A stretch of 55,728 nucleotides of DNA, taken from positions 231,066 through 286,793 of the forward strand of contig NPFB01000084.1 of assembly GCA_014084085.1 (NCBI GenBank), written 5' to 3'. The notes under the pieces were generated by a model, which saw nothing but the letters and a program-made list of their open reading frames with translations, did no database searches and was not told where the DNA came from. A program made the translations under genes and the position numbers. Position 1 is the stretch's first letter, and each line of letters begins with the position of its first letter. This DNA is from Hondaea fermentalgiana. Its lineage: Eukaryota > Sar > Bigyra > Thraustochytrida > Thraustochytriidae. Of the stretch, positions 29,801 through 38,768 are shown piece by piece.

Positions 29801-32660
29801 TGGTGGAGGCGGTGGTGGCGCCAGCGGCAGTATCATGGGGTACGCGCCTGCGCCAGGCAACAGCTCATCAGGTTTATTGGCCTGCGAACGCGCGGAACAA
29901 GAAATGCTTCAGCAGCAAATGGAAGAGCGAGCGCGGCAGCAAGCTGCGCAGGAAGCCGCCGATGGGGATCAAGCGGATCGCAACGACCGACGCAACTCGT
30001 CCCGACGACGAGGAAGGGCTGCCGCGCAGCAAGCACGCACACAGATTCGGCAATTCCAAGAGCTCGAGAGCCGCCCTGCGCCTGTGAGCGGACCCAATCT
30101 CAGCAGCGACAGCGAGGGCGATTCCAACGATGAACAGTGGGACGATAACCATGCTGTCGAAGCCGCCGATGACGATGACGACGATGATGACGCCATGGAT
30201 GTTTCGCACGAAGGTGGAACGCGATCCAGACGCTCACGCAGAGCCCAGCGGTCGCGCGCTCGTCGCGTCGCGCAGCGTCGTTCTTCGAGGCCACGCGCCG
30301 CTCGTAATGGACGGCATCGCGACTACGTGGAATTTGATGACGAAAGCGACGACATGCTTGACGAGAGTGAGGACGACCGCTTTGCGGAAGACGATGATGT
30401 CGATGACCGTGTGCGTAGCAGTCGCCGGGCGCGGCCGCAGCAGCGCTCGAGTCATGGCCGCCGACGTACATCGGTTGAGGAGCCCAGCAATGTTGTGTCC
30501 GTGTTGCGTTACTATGACCGCGAGTGGCTACGCAAGACGGAAGCCCGTCTTCTCAGCGACTCGTATTGCCCTCAGCTAGGAGATATTGTTGTTTACTGCG
30601 TGCAAGGCCACCACGAGTATCTCCGACACTTTCCTGTTTCAGAGGCAGCACCGTGGCAGCTTCCGTGGTGGCAAAATACTTGGCCCCTCGTTCTTTGCCG
30701 GCTCGACAAAGTGGACTACACTTTTCCTAGCGACGAACACCAGCGTCGCATGGCTGAAGGAGAAGAGCACAAGGTCGAGTCTTCACTCGAACTCACCGTC
30801 TTGGCGGTGCCTTCGCGTCACTTGCTGCAAGGAACCTTGCCAGTCGCGCGGGACGAGCTTTGGCAGCGCTCGCCGCCTGAAATTGTCGCCACGAAGCAGG
30901 CGCGCTTCAAGGTGACCTACCATGCTTTTTCTGGCGCCGAATTCATTCTCCTGCGTGAACGTTTCGAGTCGGGCATGGAACAACACCTTGTAGCCAACGA
31001 CGTCGTCCATGCCGTCTACGAGGACATGGGGGGCACGCCGGTCGTTTTTCCTGGCCGTATCACGGAGGTTGGCTTGACAGATCCGCAGTGGCCTGGATCT
31101 CCGTGGGAGACGGTGAACGTGCGTTGGGATGCCGAGGGCGAAGTTGAGCAGCAGTCTGCGTGGGAACTTCGCAAATCTTCGCGCGTGCAAGATTTCCAGG
31201 TTGATCTTGTTGACAACAATCAGGTCAGCAGCGCGCTAGCGCAGCGCTTGGCGCGCCGTTTTGAAAACATCAAGCTTGAATCGTGCGCGCAGCCCTTTAT
31301 CGAGCCCGTCAATCTGCAAGACGTCCCCATGTACGGGACACTGGTGCCGCTTCCCATGGACCTGCTCACAATTCTCAGTCGTTTGCGCGGGAAATACTAC
31401 CGTCATTTGCGCGCCATTGAGCGTGATGTGCGTCTGATTCGCGAGGACTGTTTTATTTACAATGACCACCGGGCTGGAATTTGTGCCTTTGCCACGGAGC
31501 TCGAGCAGATGCTGTTGCAAATCATTCTCGATGAAACGCGTGACCAGCAGATTCGCCAGCAGGAGCAGCAACTTCAACAACAACAACAACAACAACAACA
31601 GCAGCAACAGGTCACGGATGATGATGACGACGACGACGATGATGATGATAACAATGGATCTGGTATCGGAGGCAATAATGTTGGCCCCAACCACGCCCGG
31701 CAGCGCGCAACGAATAACCGCAATGGCCAGGGCAGCATGCCGCAACTTGCGCAGCTGCAGGGCCGACACGGTCGCCGTCGCGGTGGTGCCCTGGCGCCCG
31801 AGCACGGCGGCGGTACGATTTCTGCGAGTCGGGACATTGAGGACTCTGCTCTCACCTCGGCACTCCGGGCTGTGCTGAGAAAGCTGAAGCGCCAGGATCG
31901 GCACAGGATCTTTGCCGAGCCTGTGGACCCAATCGATGTGCCTGGGTACGACGAGATCATTAAACACCCCATGGACTTCTCCACCGTTACAGACAAATTG
32001 AACGCCGGTGCGTACAGTTCTCCCGACGGGTCGGAGACTCTTTCTCTTGCTGCCGCGACGGAAGGTGCCAAGGCATTTGAGGCTGATCTTACGCTTGTCT
32101 TTGACAATGCTACTCTCTTCAATGAGGAAGACTCGCCCGTGCACCGGGCGGCTTTGAACGGCAAAAACCTCTTGGATCGCGAAATGACTCTTGTTGGCCA
32201 GGGCATTCTCGAACACTCGAACTGGCAGTGTCCGCGTCTGCAAAATGCTGCCTCGGCTGCAGCGAATGGTGGCGGCTCGAAACAAAAGACCAAAAAGGCA
32301 GCACGACGCGTCACTGTTGATGACGATGACGACGACGATGATGAGGATGACGAAGCCTTTTCGGAAGCAGGCAGCGATAATGATGATGATGATGATGACG
32401 ATGACGATGAGGGCGATGAGGATTACGGTGGTGCGTCGCCCGCAGGCAGGCAACGGCGTCCTGCGAATCGAGGAACTAAACGTGCGCGAAGCAATGGAGG
32501 GCAGAGCTCTGCGCCTCGCTCCAAACGACGCGCAAATGGTCATGCTCGCGCTGCAGTCGACTCTGATGAGGGAGATTACGGCCTTCATGATGACGACGAC
32601 GACGATGACAACGACGAAGACGCTTACGTGCCCCGCGGCACGCGAAGCCGTGGGCGTTAG
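26883..32660 (+). CDS. BRWD/PHIP-like WD40-bromodomain chromatin protein
   Basis: A 1,925-residue single-exon protein. Residues ~35-80 hold the N-terminal BRWD helix block (LHFLIADYLSHSAAKL). WD40 repeats run from about residue 305 (KIYGHKAYVFCVAVDKTGRWIVTGSDD) to ~775 (DKTLFMTGGHDGQICVWD), with Ser-rich insertions. The BRWD-specific segment follows (TILDGGFTPEGSS...DVGGRLILIG..., ~783-835), then an Arg/Asp-rich linker with RGGGG runs. Near residue 1205 begins the family's middle domain (VLRYYDREWLRKTEARLL, DIVVYCVQGHHEYL). A first bromodomain-like unit spans ~1470-1555 (PMYGTLVPLPMDLLTI, DCFIYND), and a canonical one ~1653-1770 (VPGYDEIIKHPMDFSTV, with Asn in DNATLFNEED for acetyl-lysine contact). 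Poly-Gln and poly-Asp tracts separate and follow them. Family members bind acetylated or methylated chromatin and can be CUL4-DDB1 substrate receptors. The ATG at 26883 is the first good one before homology. Confidence 0.93.
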   Translation: MDARMRSSSSGNSGAGGAARDAEAGSVALQGRDTQRALDRQLHFLIADYLSHSAAKLESAARVSAEMRDKGFFGEVTGWDGQQRKASLEDLRGRYHEVAPDQLRRLLEEALRARAAALESGEKAAQEVAAATASLRGGNAENAVETCTEAARLRALRNNLPSSLLQRPEDLLATRAAANAGVPSSELALPDYASSATRAARLVQLQREKRDIEAELRRTGKSLQKAGEAIPVYLAKRIKDRRGRLSRVETLIDVARRSLRDDLVARRRTATSVSDIFANAQLGERIDQKLTGPARDLVCKRLRVMKKIYGHKAYVFCVAVDKTGRWIVTGSDDALCKLWNARTGELHVTFRAHEKMICDLAIDKTNRYLASASVDETVRLWELKTGRHIAVLRPHCKVINVVKFDPRENLLISASDDGMICIWDTERIIEEDNEQIARMRETNEDSSSAAPPARSSASSSQSAQGGRPSLASLSSASSTSSMTSQQSGPVVSANAVAAAGITTRFLSPRVPIVLPHLRHDATVEVNVMSVAPQGGLIVAGSDDGIARIWAVSRQAPEECNTVPNALTRPDLVHGEYVDGASRLVCTLRGHTDSVTLAEWSKTGDRLLTGSVLDGSVRIWYWPQRAGADATDYFSTPHQRVLSLARNTNTAYAGAQGGQPGDSLGGRRRPPNRYRLPSLDVCAWSGDDQFVIVLQSMKLRKNWDQNEYEDLAEFFDQRVLIFDSYTGELIHNIGAHRKPAFVLRAHPTDKTLFMTGGHDGQICVWDVYSGKLLRKISVASQYGPLTILDGGFTPEGSSSAAIVATDVGGRLILIGYQDTSVYAGAYPEQFFSTDYNELWRDAFGNVLDARTQVAPHLITNVPVVDSQGAEYAVQSRHVHRSADNAQAMLAERRSLIRLLERQLRNNEKTAMDKYKDRFREIDNKIEHSNREAELAPSRHAARGATRIARNGIPASGRGGGGTPSRGSGGNPPRGGGGGGGASGSIMGYAPAPGNSSSGLLACERAEQEMLQQQMEERARQQAAQEAADGDQADRNDRRNSSRRRGRAAAQQARTQIRQFQELESRPAPVSGPNLSSDSEGDSNDEQWDDNHAVEAADDDDDDDDAMDVSHEGGTRSRRSRRAQRSRARRVAQRRSSRPRAARNGRHRDYVEFDDESDDMLDESEDDRFAEDDDVDDRVRSSRRARPQQRSSHGRRRTSVEEPSNVVSVLRYYDREWLRKTEARLLSDSYCPQLGDIVVYCVQGHHEYLRHFPVSEAAPWQLPWWQNTWPLVLCRLDKVDYTFPSDEHQRRMAEGEEHKVESSLELTVLAVPSRHLLQGTLPVARDELWQRSPPEIVATKQARFKVTYHAFSGAEFILLRERFESGMEQHLVANDVVHAVYEDMGGTPVVFPGRITEVGLTDPQWPGSPWETVNVRWDAEGEVEQQSAWELRKSSRVQDFQVDLVDNNQVSSALAQRLARRFENIKLESCAQPFIEPVNLQDVPMYGTLVPLPMDLLTILSRLRGKYYRHLRAIERDVRLIREDCFIYNDHRAGICAFATELEQMLLQIILDETRDQQIRQQEQQLQQQQQQQQQQQQVTDDDDDDDDDDDNNGSGIGGNNVGPNHARQRATNNRNGQGSMPQLAQLQGRHGRRRGGALAPEHGGGTISASRDIEDSALTSALRAVLRKLKRQDRHRIFAEPVDPIDVPGYDEIIKHPMDFSTVTDKLNAGAYSSPDGSETLSLAAATEGAKAFEADLTLVFDNATLFNEEDSPVHRAALNGKNLLDREMTLVGQGILEHSNWQCPRLQNAASAAANGGGSKQKTKKAARRVTVDDDDDDDDEDDEAFSEAGSDNDDDDDDDDDEGDEDYGGASPAGRQRRPANRGTKRARSNGGQSSAPRSKRRANGHARAAVDSDEGDYGLHDDDDDDDNDEDAYVPRGTRSRGR
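31571..31652 (+). repeat. Poly-Gln (CAA/CAG) followed by poly-Asp (GAT/GAC) coding microsatellite
   Basis: A CAA/CAG run (about 31574-31611) is followed within 10 bp by a GAT/GAC run (about 31617-31650), in frame between the two bromodomains. Further Asp-coding runs lie at about 32316-32355 and 32378-32412. Codons are mixed within the runs, so selection on the residues is possible. Confidence 0.85.
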
Positions 32661-32974
32661 CTTGCTTTTGTCCGTGCTTGCCTGCACAATCAGCCAACAA
32701 ACAAACAAACAAACAAACGAACAGTAGACTCTCCGAAATGAAATTCTGAAATTGATTTTTGCCTCCTCAATGCTCAAGAGATTTCAATCGAAGAGACCAA
32801 ACAAGGGATGATTCTGATGAAAAAACACAGAAGAAAACATGAGTGATGAACTTTTTCCCTTCTTCGAACCCCATCTAGTAAAAATGTAGTGTTCACGATG
32901 CGACAGAGAAGGAAAAGGTGAAATGGCCAGAAAGACGACGGGAGAGAGACACGCACGAGGCTGCCACGTCAAAA
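32661..32974. other. Convergent 3' region, BRWD and myosin genes
   Basis: About 310 bp between converging genes. It has an AACA repeat (about 32697-32722) and AT-rich patches with no gene. Confidence 0.6.
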
Positions 32975-35900
32975 CTACTTGCGGGCCTTGCCGCGAAGAC
33001 CCCGAAATTTAGGCGTCACCTTGGGCATCTCAAAGGCCTGAGAAGCACGCTTTTGCTTTGCCTTCTCGTTGCGCAGCTTGATCGCTCGTGCGTTGAACTT
33101 TTCGGAAACTTGCACCCGGCGCAAGGAACTACGCGGGTCATCCCGGAGGGAGCGGCGCTTGCCTTTGGATCTGGAGCTGGCTCCCGAACGACGACGCGAA
33201 GGGGGGGGTGCCACGGCGCGGCGCGTTGCCCGGCGTGCTTTCTTCGCTTTTGATTTACGACGAGACGACGAAGGTGCAGTCATGGCCGAGCGGAATTGCA
33301 TAATCATTTCTTCCAAGTATTCAGATCCAGCCCCGCCCATGAGCGTGCCCGCGGCAATCATGGCCGCAAAGATGGGCATGAGATTGAGATGACGCACCAC
33401 CATGCCCACAATGCCCAGCAGTGTCGGCAAAAAGTATAAGCCGACAATGGGGACCAGCCAGACGAGGACGTCGCGGTTGTTTTCGACCCAGGGCGGCATG
33501 TGCCAACTGAACTTGAAGCGCTGCTGTTCGGCGCGGCGACGACGGCGACGGCGCTCTGCACGCGACTTGCGCATCACATAATCAAGCCAACGCTGGAAGT
33601 GCGGGTTGGTTTGAATGATCTCTGCGGCGAGTGCGCGGCGCTCCAGTACGAGCTCGGACTCGAGACGAACCAAGTATCCACGCACATTCCGCTGAATGAC
33701 GAGCGCTGCATATCGCTCGCGAAACTCGGCGCGATGGCGGCGAAAGGCGCGCTGGATGCGGACGATGCTGTCGTAAGTGCGCTCGGCTTTTTTCATTTCA
33801 ATGTAGGAGAGCGTGGCCTGGCGCAGAAACATCTTCGTCTGGCCAATCTGGTAGTCGACACCATGCTTGAGCTTGATATTTTTGCAGATCTTTTCGCAAA
33901 CGGCGCGCTGCGCCTTGCGGTCGCCACTTTTTGCGAGCTTCATGCCTTCCTTGGCAGCTTTGCGCAAACCAAAGCCCAGCACCGCGAATCGCTCGACAAA
34001 GTCACCCAACGTGAAACGAGAGGGATACCCAGCCTTGGTGACCCGGACCAACTCAATCACGCCCGAATAGCGCAGCTGATTGACCATGGGCACGCGCTCG
34101 AAGCGGCCGGCTTTGTTGGCTGCATTTGGTTTGAGACATCGGACATAGTGCGGGTCGCTGGCACGAATGACGGCCATGGCACTTGCGAGCTGGTTCTTAA
34201 AGTGCGAGCCCACAGTAGTCTTCAAAAGCTTGGTGCCTCGCTGCTGCGGCGGGGCAGCCGACAGCGATGCGCCTCGAGCGCGACGCGGGCCCTTGCCTCC
34301 GTCTGACATAAGGCTGTCAAAGTGTGCGGCCATGTCTGCGCCGCCCGCTGCGGCCTCGGCGCTTGCCGGGAGCAACATACTCACCAGTCGGTCGCTCGAG
34401 GAACGCAGCACATCAACTGCCTCTTGCCGAAGCTCATTCTTATTCTTGATGCAAAAGCCATCGATGCAGTACGAGACTTGGCCCGCGAAATGGCACACCG
34501 TGAACGACGAACTGATCCGGTCGCTACGCTTGACGAGAAAGTGCTCGGGGTACTTTTTGGGAAGGTTGCTGTAGAGCTTGGTCAAGAGCGTCGCGTCGGT
34601 GCCCTGCGGCCAGAGGCACTCTTCGTCGATGAGAGAAAGCAGGCCAATTGGCTTGGACTCGATCATGGCGATGCACTCTGAATTGTCGGGAAACTCGACA
34701 AAGGTCCAATCGATGCCTTCGCGGACGTACTCTTCCTGCTCGTAGCGGAAAACGAACTCATTGAATTGCTGTTGGAGCTGCTCGTTGGTGTAGTTGATGC
34801 AGAGTTGCTCGAACGAGTTGACTTCAAAGACCTCAAAGCCGAAAATATCCAGACAACCAATCAGATAGTCTTGCGAGGGCTCACGGTTTGCGTCTGCCTT
34901 CTTGCCAAGACCAGAAACACTGAGAGCTTGTGCAAAGGCCCGATTGACGCTGGCACGGAATGGATTCAGACTCGAGCCTCCACTCGAAGATGCCGCCGTG
35001 GCTGCGGGGGCCACAGGGGCGTCTGCGACGTCTTCTTCCTCACCGCGCCGGCGAGCGCGCTCCAAGTACTGGCGCTGTTGTTCCTGGCGCGCGAGCATGG
35101 CCTCATACTGTTTATCGTCCATGCCAATGCTCAGGTTCGTGCGCCACACGATCCAACCGAAGATGCGCTCGTACAGGTTCATGGCGAGCGCGTCGCGCGC
35201 ATCCTCGGCCTCGGCGAGACTCATGGCCTTGACCACAGTCTCACCGCGTCCAACGCTAATGACACGCTCCGTTAAGACGCGGGCGACCTCGCCGGCGTCC
35301 ACGCCGAGAAGTTCAGCCGCGATGTCGACGGACTCCTGCTCGTTGACGATCTTGGCGGTTGGAATACCTTCGCGACTGGTGTGCTCCTTGAAGTCGATGT
35401 TACCGAGATGGAGGACAGCGACAACGCTGCGGAAAATGCGCTCAATGTCAGAAGGCTGAAAGTTGAGCACTTCCATAGCGCCCACGGTGGTTTGAAACTG
35501 TGCAAGATCATCAATGTCGGAGCGACGCATCGTTCCGCTCTGGCCCGTATACCTGCACGACTTGAGAGATTTAGGGAATCGCCAACGACGTTTTTGCTCT
35601 GCGCTTGCACCCGCAGCAAGCTCGTAAAAGATGTGATAGTTGCGTTCGCCAGAGGTTTGGTGCACAACGCGTGCCTTTTCCAAGAGGTAGGTTTCCACGT
35701 AAGCGCCCTTGAGGTCGCCCTTGTTTTCGTCGAACATGACCTGGATGAACTTGCCGAAACGCGACGAATTGTCGTTGCGCAGCGTCTTGGCGTTGCCAAA
35801 GGCCTCGAGGACCGGGTTGGCGCGCAAAACACGCTCTGCTGCATACGCTCTGCCGCCGTGCTTGCGTCCGATCGAGCTAACATACGACAAGTAGTTGAGC

Positions 35901-37117
35901 ACAATCTTGACGGTCTCCGTCTTGCCCGCACCAGATTCGCCACTGACGAGGATGCTCTGGTTGCGTCCGTTGCGCTCAATAAGGGCGCGATAAGCGTCAT
36001 CGGCGAGCTTGTAGACGTGTGGGGGTAAGTCCACGGCCTTGAGGCGATCTCCAGATGACGTGAAGCCCTTGCTCGCTTCCATGTACCGGGAGGCTGTTTC
36101 TTTGCCGTAAATGTCGAGCGTCTTGAAGGGGTTGACGGCCAAGAGGATGGGGCCCGTGTATGTGTAGATGCGATCGCGCGCAAATCTGTCTTGCAGAGCC
36201 TGCAAAAGTGCTGGCTCGTGCAATGCCTTGAGCTTGGTGAGGTCGTCTACCTTGTAGAGGGTACTTTCACTTTCGAGAATAGGTTCAACGTCATCAGGCT
36301 CTGCGGTGACAACAGCACCCCTTCCTCGACCGCCAACTTCGACATTGACGCAGCCTTGGGTTGCGGTCTCCTTGGAAATAACTCCTGGAACCCACGCCTC
36401 GTCGGTGTCGCGCACCCACACCAGCGCGCCAGCCTTGCTGAGCTGTTTGGCCTTTTCGGCAACGGAGATGCTCACGTCAACATAGCCAAGACCGCGGTTG
36501 GCTTTGAGACCTGCCTTGCTGGTGCTACTCTTGGAGCTCTTCAGGCTCTTGCCGCTCGGGCGTCTGCCGGATTTGCTCGTGCGCTTGGAGCCCTTGGCAG
36601 ACGCCTTGGAAGGTCTCCGGGCCTTATCTTTGCTGGATCGCTTGAGTTTGCGTTCCTTGCTCTTGCGCGTCTCTGTAATTGTTCTGGGACGAGGGGGGCG
36701 TGCTTGAATTATGGCGGCTGCAGCGCGTGCCAAGTCCGCGGCCTTGGCCTTTTCGGATTTGAGAGAGAAGTTCAGCTCCTCCTCAATCTCGGGGTCGATC
36801 TCGTCATCAGAATAGTCGTCGTCGTCGTCAATATCGTCGACGAGATCGTACGTGTCGTCGTCATCGACTTCGGTGTACTCGTCATCGTCGTCGTCCAGAT
36901 AGTCATCCTCGTCGTCGAGAATCACGTCCTCAAAGGTCCCATCGCGGTGGAAGACGACCGAGTACTTTTCCTCCAAGGTTTCGATGAGGTCTTCCTCGCG
37001 CCCGGTGAAGTGGGTGATGACGCGGTCGAGGTCTGGGACCTTTTCGGGCGCGTACTCGGTGTAGAAGCCGAGCAGGACCTGTCTGAGGTCCCAGGTCTTG
37101 GTCTTGCCGCGGCCCAT
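32975..37117 (-). CDS. Unconventional myosin heavy chain with C-terminal membrane segments
   Basis: A 1,380-residue single-exon myosin with ATG at 37117. Residues 1-230 are a non-motor extension: a YxxYAPEKVPxLD..ITHFTGREEDLIETLEEKY block (~15-60), an Asp-rich stretch (~65-115), then a Lys/Ser-rich stretch. An SH3-like strand set (GALVWVRDTDEAWVPGVIS, ~232) precedes the motor, which has P-loop GESGAGKTE (~392), switch I NDNSSRFGKF, switch II/relay DIFGFEVFEVNSFEQ (~758), the converter-proximal DPHYVRCLKPN and KTMFLR-like lever start (KMFLRQA). Two or three IQ motifs (IVRIQRAFRRHR, LVIQRNVRGYL, ~1115-1145) follow. After a basic spacer, ~1212-1262 contains strongly hydrophobic segments (VLVWLVPIVGLYFLPTLLGIVGMVV and MPIFAAMIAAGTLMG). 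The tail is about 100 Arg/Lys-rich residues. This suggests an actin motor anchored directly in a membrane. The class is not assigned. Confidence 0.92.
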   Translation of the reverse strand: MGRGKTKTWDLRQVLLGFYTEYAPEKVPDLDRVITHFTGREEDLIETLEEKYSVVFHRDGTFEDVILDDEDDYLDDDDDEYTEVDDDDTYDLVDDIDDDDDYSDDEIDPEIEEELNFSLKSEKAKAADLARAAAAIIQARPPRPRTITETRKSKERKLKRSSKDKARRPSKASAKGSKRTSKSGRRPSGKSLKSSKSSTSKAGLKANRGLGYVDVSISVAEKAKQLSKAGALVWVRDTDEAWVPGVISKETATQGCVNVEVGGRGRGAVVTAEPDDVEPILESESTLYKVDDLTKLKALHEPALLQALQDRFARDRIYTYTGPILLAVNPFKTLDIYGKETASRYMEASKGFTSSGDRLKAVDLPPHVYKLADDAYRALIERNGRNQSILVSGESGAGKTETVKIVLNYLSYVSSIGRKHGGRAYAAERVLRANPVLEAFGNAKTLRNDNSSRFGKFIQVMFDENKGDLKGAYVETYLLEKARVVHQTSGERNYHIFYELAAGASAEQKRRWRFPKSLKSCRYTGQSGTMRRSDIDDLAQFQTTVGAMEVLNFQPSDIERIFRSVVAVLHLGNIDFKEHTSREGIPTAKIVNEQESVDIAAELLGVDAGEVARVLTERVISVGRGETVVKAMSLAEAEDARDALAMNLYERIFGWIVWRTNLSIGMDDKQYEAMLARQEQQRQYLERARRRGEEEDVADAPVAPAATAASSSGGSSLNPFRASVNRAFAQALSVSGLGKKADANREPSQDYLIGCLDIFGFEVFEVNSFEQLCINYTNEQLQQQFNEFVFRYEQEEYVREGIDWTFVEFPDNSECIAMIESKPIGLLSLIDEECLWPQGTDATLLTKLYSNLPKKYPEHFLVKRSDRISSSFTVCHFAGQVSYCIDGFCIKNKNELRQEAVDVLRSSSDRLVSMLLPASAEAAAGGADMAAHFDSLMSDGGKGPRRARGASLSAAPPQQRGTKLLKTTVGSHFKNQLASAMAVIRASDPHYVRCLKPNAANKAGRFERVPMVNQLRYSGVIELVRVTKAGYPSRFTLGDFVERFAVLGFGLRKAAKEGMKLAKSGDRKAQRAVCEKICKNIKLKHGVDYQIGQTKMFLRQATLSYIEMKKAERTYDSIVRIQRAFRRHRAEFRERYAALVIQRNVRGYLVRLESELVLERRALAAEIIQTNPHFQRWLDYVMRKSRAERRRRRRRAEQQRFKFSWHMPPWVENNRDVLVWLVPIVGLYFLPTLLGIVGMVVRHLNLMPIFAAMIAAGTLMGGAGSEYLEEMIMQFRSAMTAPSSSRRKSKAKKARRATRRAVAPPPSRRRSGASSRSKGKRRSLRDDPRSSLRRVQVSEKFNARAIKLRNEKAKQKRASQAFEMPKVTPKFRGLRGKARK

Positions 37118-37712
37118 GGTCCTCGGGCCGAGCCGAGGACAACGTAAGGTACAGCGCGCGTCGCTCAGCTCAGCGAGGCGTTCTCGGTGGCAGGCGCAGG
37201 CCAACCTTGTCTCGTGCAGGGAGCAGCGAGCCAGTTAAGCTTGGCCGTCTTCTGTCTCGGCCCGGCTCGGCTCGTCTCGCCGTGCCGCGCCGCGCTTCGC
37301 TGGCGTCGCCGCGCTTCGCCTCGCTCCGTTTCTGCTCGCTGCGGCGTGCGTTTCTGAACAACTTGAATTGAGAAGGACGAAGGAGCGCCGAGGAGCGAGC
37401 ACGTGCGTGCGTGTGTGCAGAGGATGACCGTATGCAGTCGTTCGTCTGCACGTCCACACGCCCGCGCGAGCTCCCGCCGCACCAGCGCCACGTCCCGCCG
37501 CGTCCGGCCGCCTCCCTCCTCGCCTGGCCGCCTGCTCGCCTCCCTCCCTGCCTCCGCCGCCGCCGCCGCGCGCGCAGCCTGGCCTGCTACTCCAGTTTGT
37601 TGCTTTCCCTCCCTCTCTGCTCTCTCTCTCTTTCTGCCCCTCTCTTCCACGCTGAGTTTTCGAGCTCACCTTGCGGACGCGCGCCATACCCGACTTCGGC
37701 GGCGCGCAGCGG

Positions 37713-37845
37713 CACTTGCGCGCGCGCGCCGCAAGTGAGGTATACGCCGGAGCCCACTTGCGCGGCGCGGGCGGGCGCGCGGCACGTGCCGGCGCGCACT
37801 TGCGGCGGGCGCGCGCAAGTGGCGCCTCGCGCATACCTCACTTGC
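37713..37845. promoter_or_regulatory. GCAAGTG array B1 (upstream of myosin gene)
   Basis: CACTTGC occurs at 37713, 37755, 37797 and 37839, exactly 42 bp apart, and GCAAGTG occurs at 37731 and 37815, 84 bp apart. A palindromic GGCACGTGCC lies at 37781-37790. Read on the minus strand, the copy at 37839 continues as GCAAGTG-N4-ATG, like copies in the other arrays. The array is 600-730 bp upstream of the myosin ATG. Confidence 0.62.
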
Positions 37846-37964
37846 CACCCCTAAGAGCCACTGTGGAACAGTAAGTGCCTCTCCCTTTAGGGTCGGCCGC
37901 GCACGTGCGCCAGCCCCGCCCCGACCTGGCCCCGCGCCGCTCGACGCGACGCGACGCGACGCGA

Positions 37965-38064
37965 NNNNNNNNNNNNNNNNNNNNNNNNNNNNNNNNNNNN
38001 NNNNNNNNNNNNNNNNNNNNNNNNNNNNNNNNNNNNNNNNNNNNNNNNNNNNNNNNNNNNNNNN
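37965..38064. other. Assembly gap (100 N)
   Basis: A placeholder run of 100 N between arrays B1 and B2, entered through a CGACG tandem repeat. Confidence 0.98.
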
Positions 38065-38217
38065 CGCCGCGCAGGAGGTACCGCGGCCGGCGAGGCGGCG
38101 GGGCTGGGCGGGGCGGGGCGGCGACGAAGATGAGGCCACTCTGGTATAGTAGTACTTCACGAGGCGGGACGGAGCGCGCGCGTCCCCCGCGGCGGGAAAG
38201 TGGACGCGGGGCGGCGC

Positions 38218-38266
38218 GCAAGTGGACGGGGCGCGGCGGCAAGTGGCGAATGCGAGGCGGCAAGTG
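38218..38266. promoter_or_regulatory. GCAAGTG array B2 (upstream of ABCG-fusion gene)
   Basis: GCAAGTG at 38218, 38239 and 38260, exactly 21 bp apart; the middle copy continues N4-ATG. The array is about 500-550 bp before the ABCG start codon. Confidence 0.62.
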
Positions 38267-38391
38267 CGGCCGGCGCGGGGTGGAAGCGCCGCGGCAGGGC
38301 TGTCTATTGCCGGGCGGGTTCGAGGTCAGAGTGGGTTTTGCATTGGGTTTGGGTTTGAATGTTTGAATTCAAGTTCGTTCTTTGGGTTTGG

Positions 38392-38441
38392 ATTTGAATT
38401 TGAATTTGAATTTGAATTTGAATTTGAATTTGAATTTGAAC
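38392..38441. repeat. TTTGAA hexanucleotide microsatellite
   Basis: About eight consecutive TTTGAA/TTGAAT units, preceded by imperfect GGGTTTGAATG copies from about 38340. It is an AT-rich island in a GC-rich promoter. Confidence 0.9.
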
Positions 38442-38768
38442 TGTCGGTTCAAATCTAGCGCAGGGCGAGCAAGCACGTTCATACATACCGCATACCCCGA
38501 ATAGGCCGCGCGCTGGCGCCAGGAGAGGCCGCGGCACGCACGCACGCACGGACGGACGCGAGCGAAGACGCTGCGTACGCTGGGCTACGTGGCGTCTGGG
38601 TTGGCGTCGAGGTCGGGACGTGCTCGCTCGCTTGCTTGCTCGCTTGCTTGCATCCCTGCATCTTCCACTGGTTTGCGTTCCATTGCGATCCATTGCGCGC
38701 TGTGCTGCACGGCGCTGCGCTGGGCGGCGCCCCCGAAGCGAGCGAGGGCTGGACGCCGCGCGCAGAGG

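Larger units (their letters stand above)
37118..38768. promoter_or_regulatory. Divergent promoter region, myosin and ABCG-fusion genes, with gap
   Basis: A 1.65-kb region between divergent starts. From the left: GC-rich 5' flank of myosin, pyrimidine-rich tract (about 37600-37640), GCAAGTG array B1 (37713-37845), CGACG repeats, a 100-N gap, GGGGC runs, array B2 (38218-38266), a TTTGAA hexamer microsatellite (about 38392-38441) and an ACGC run near 38537-38550. The frame of the ABCG gene is open back to 38589 but without ATG. Confidence 0.55.

Noticed and set aside
37118..37204. Upstream 29-residue extension of the myosin
   Set aside because: It depends on a non-ATG start. The ATG at 37117 is followed directly by the first conserved-looking block.
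38440..38462. tRNA T-arm-like GGTTCAAATC
   Set aside because: It sits at the end of a TTTGAA microsatellite; the flanking bases do not form the five-base T-stem.
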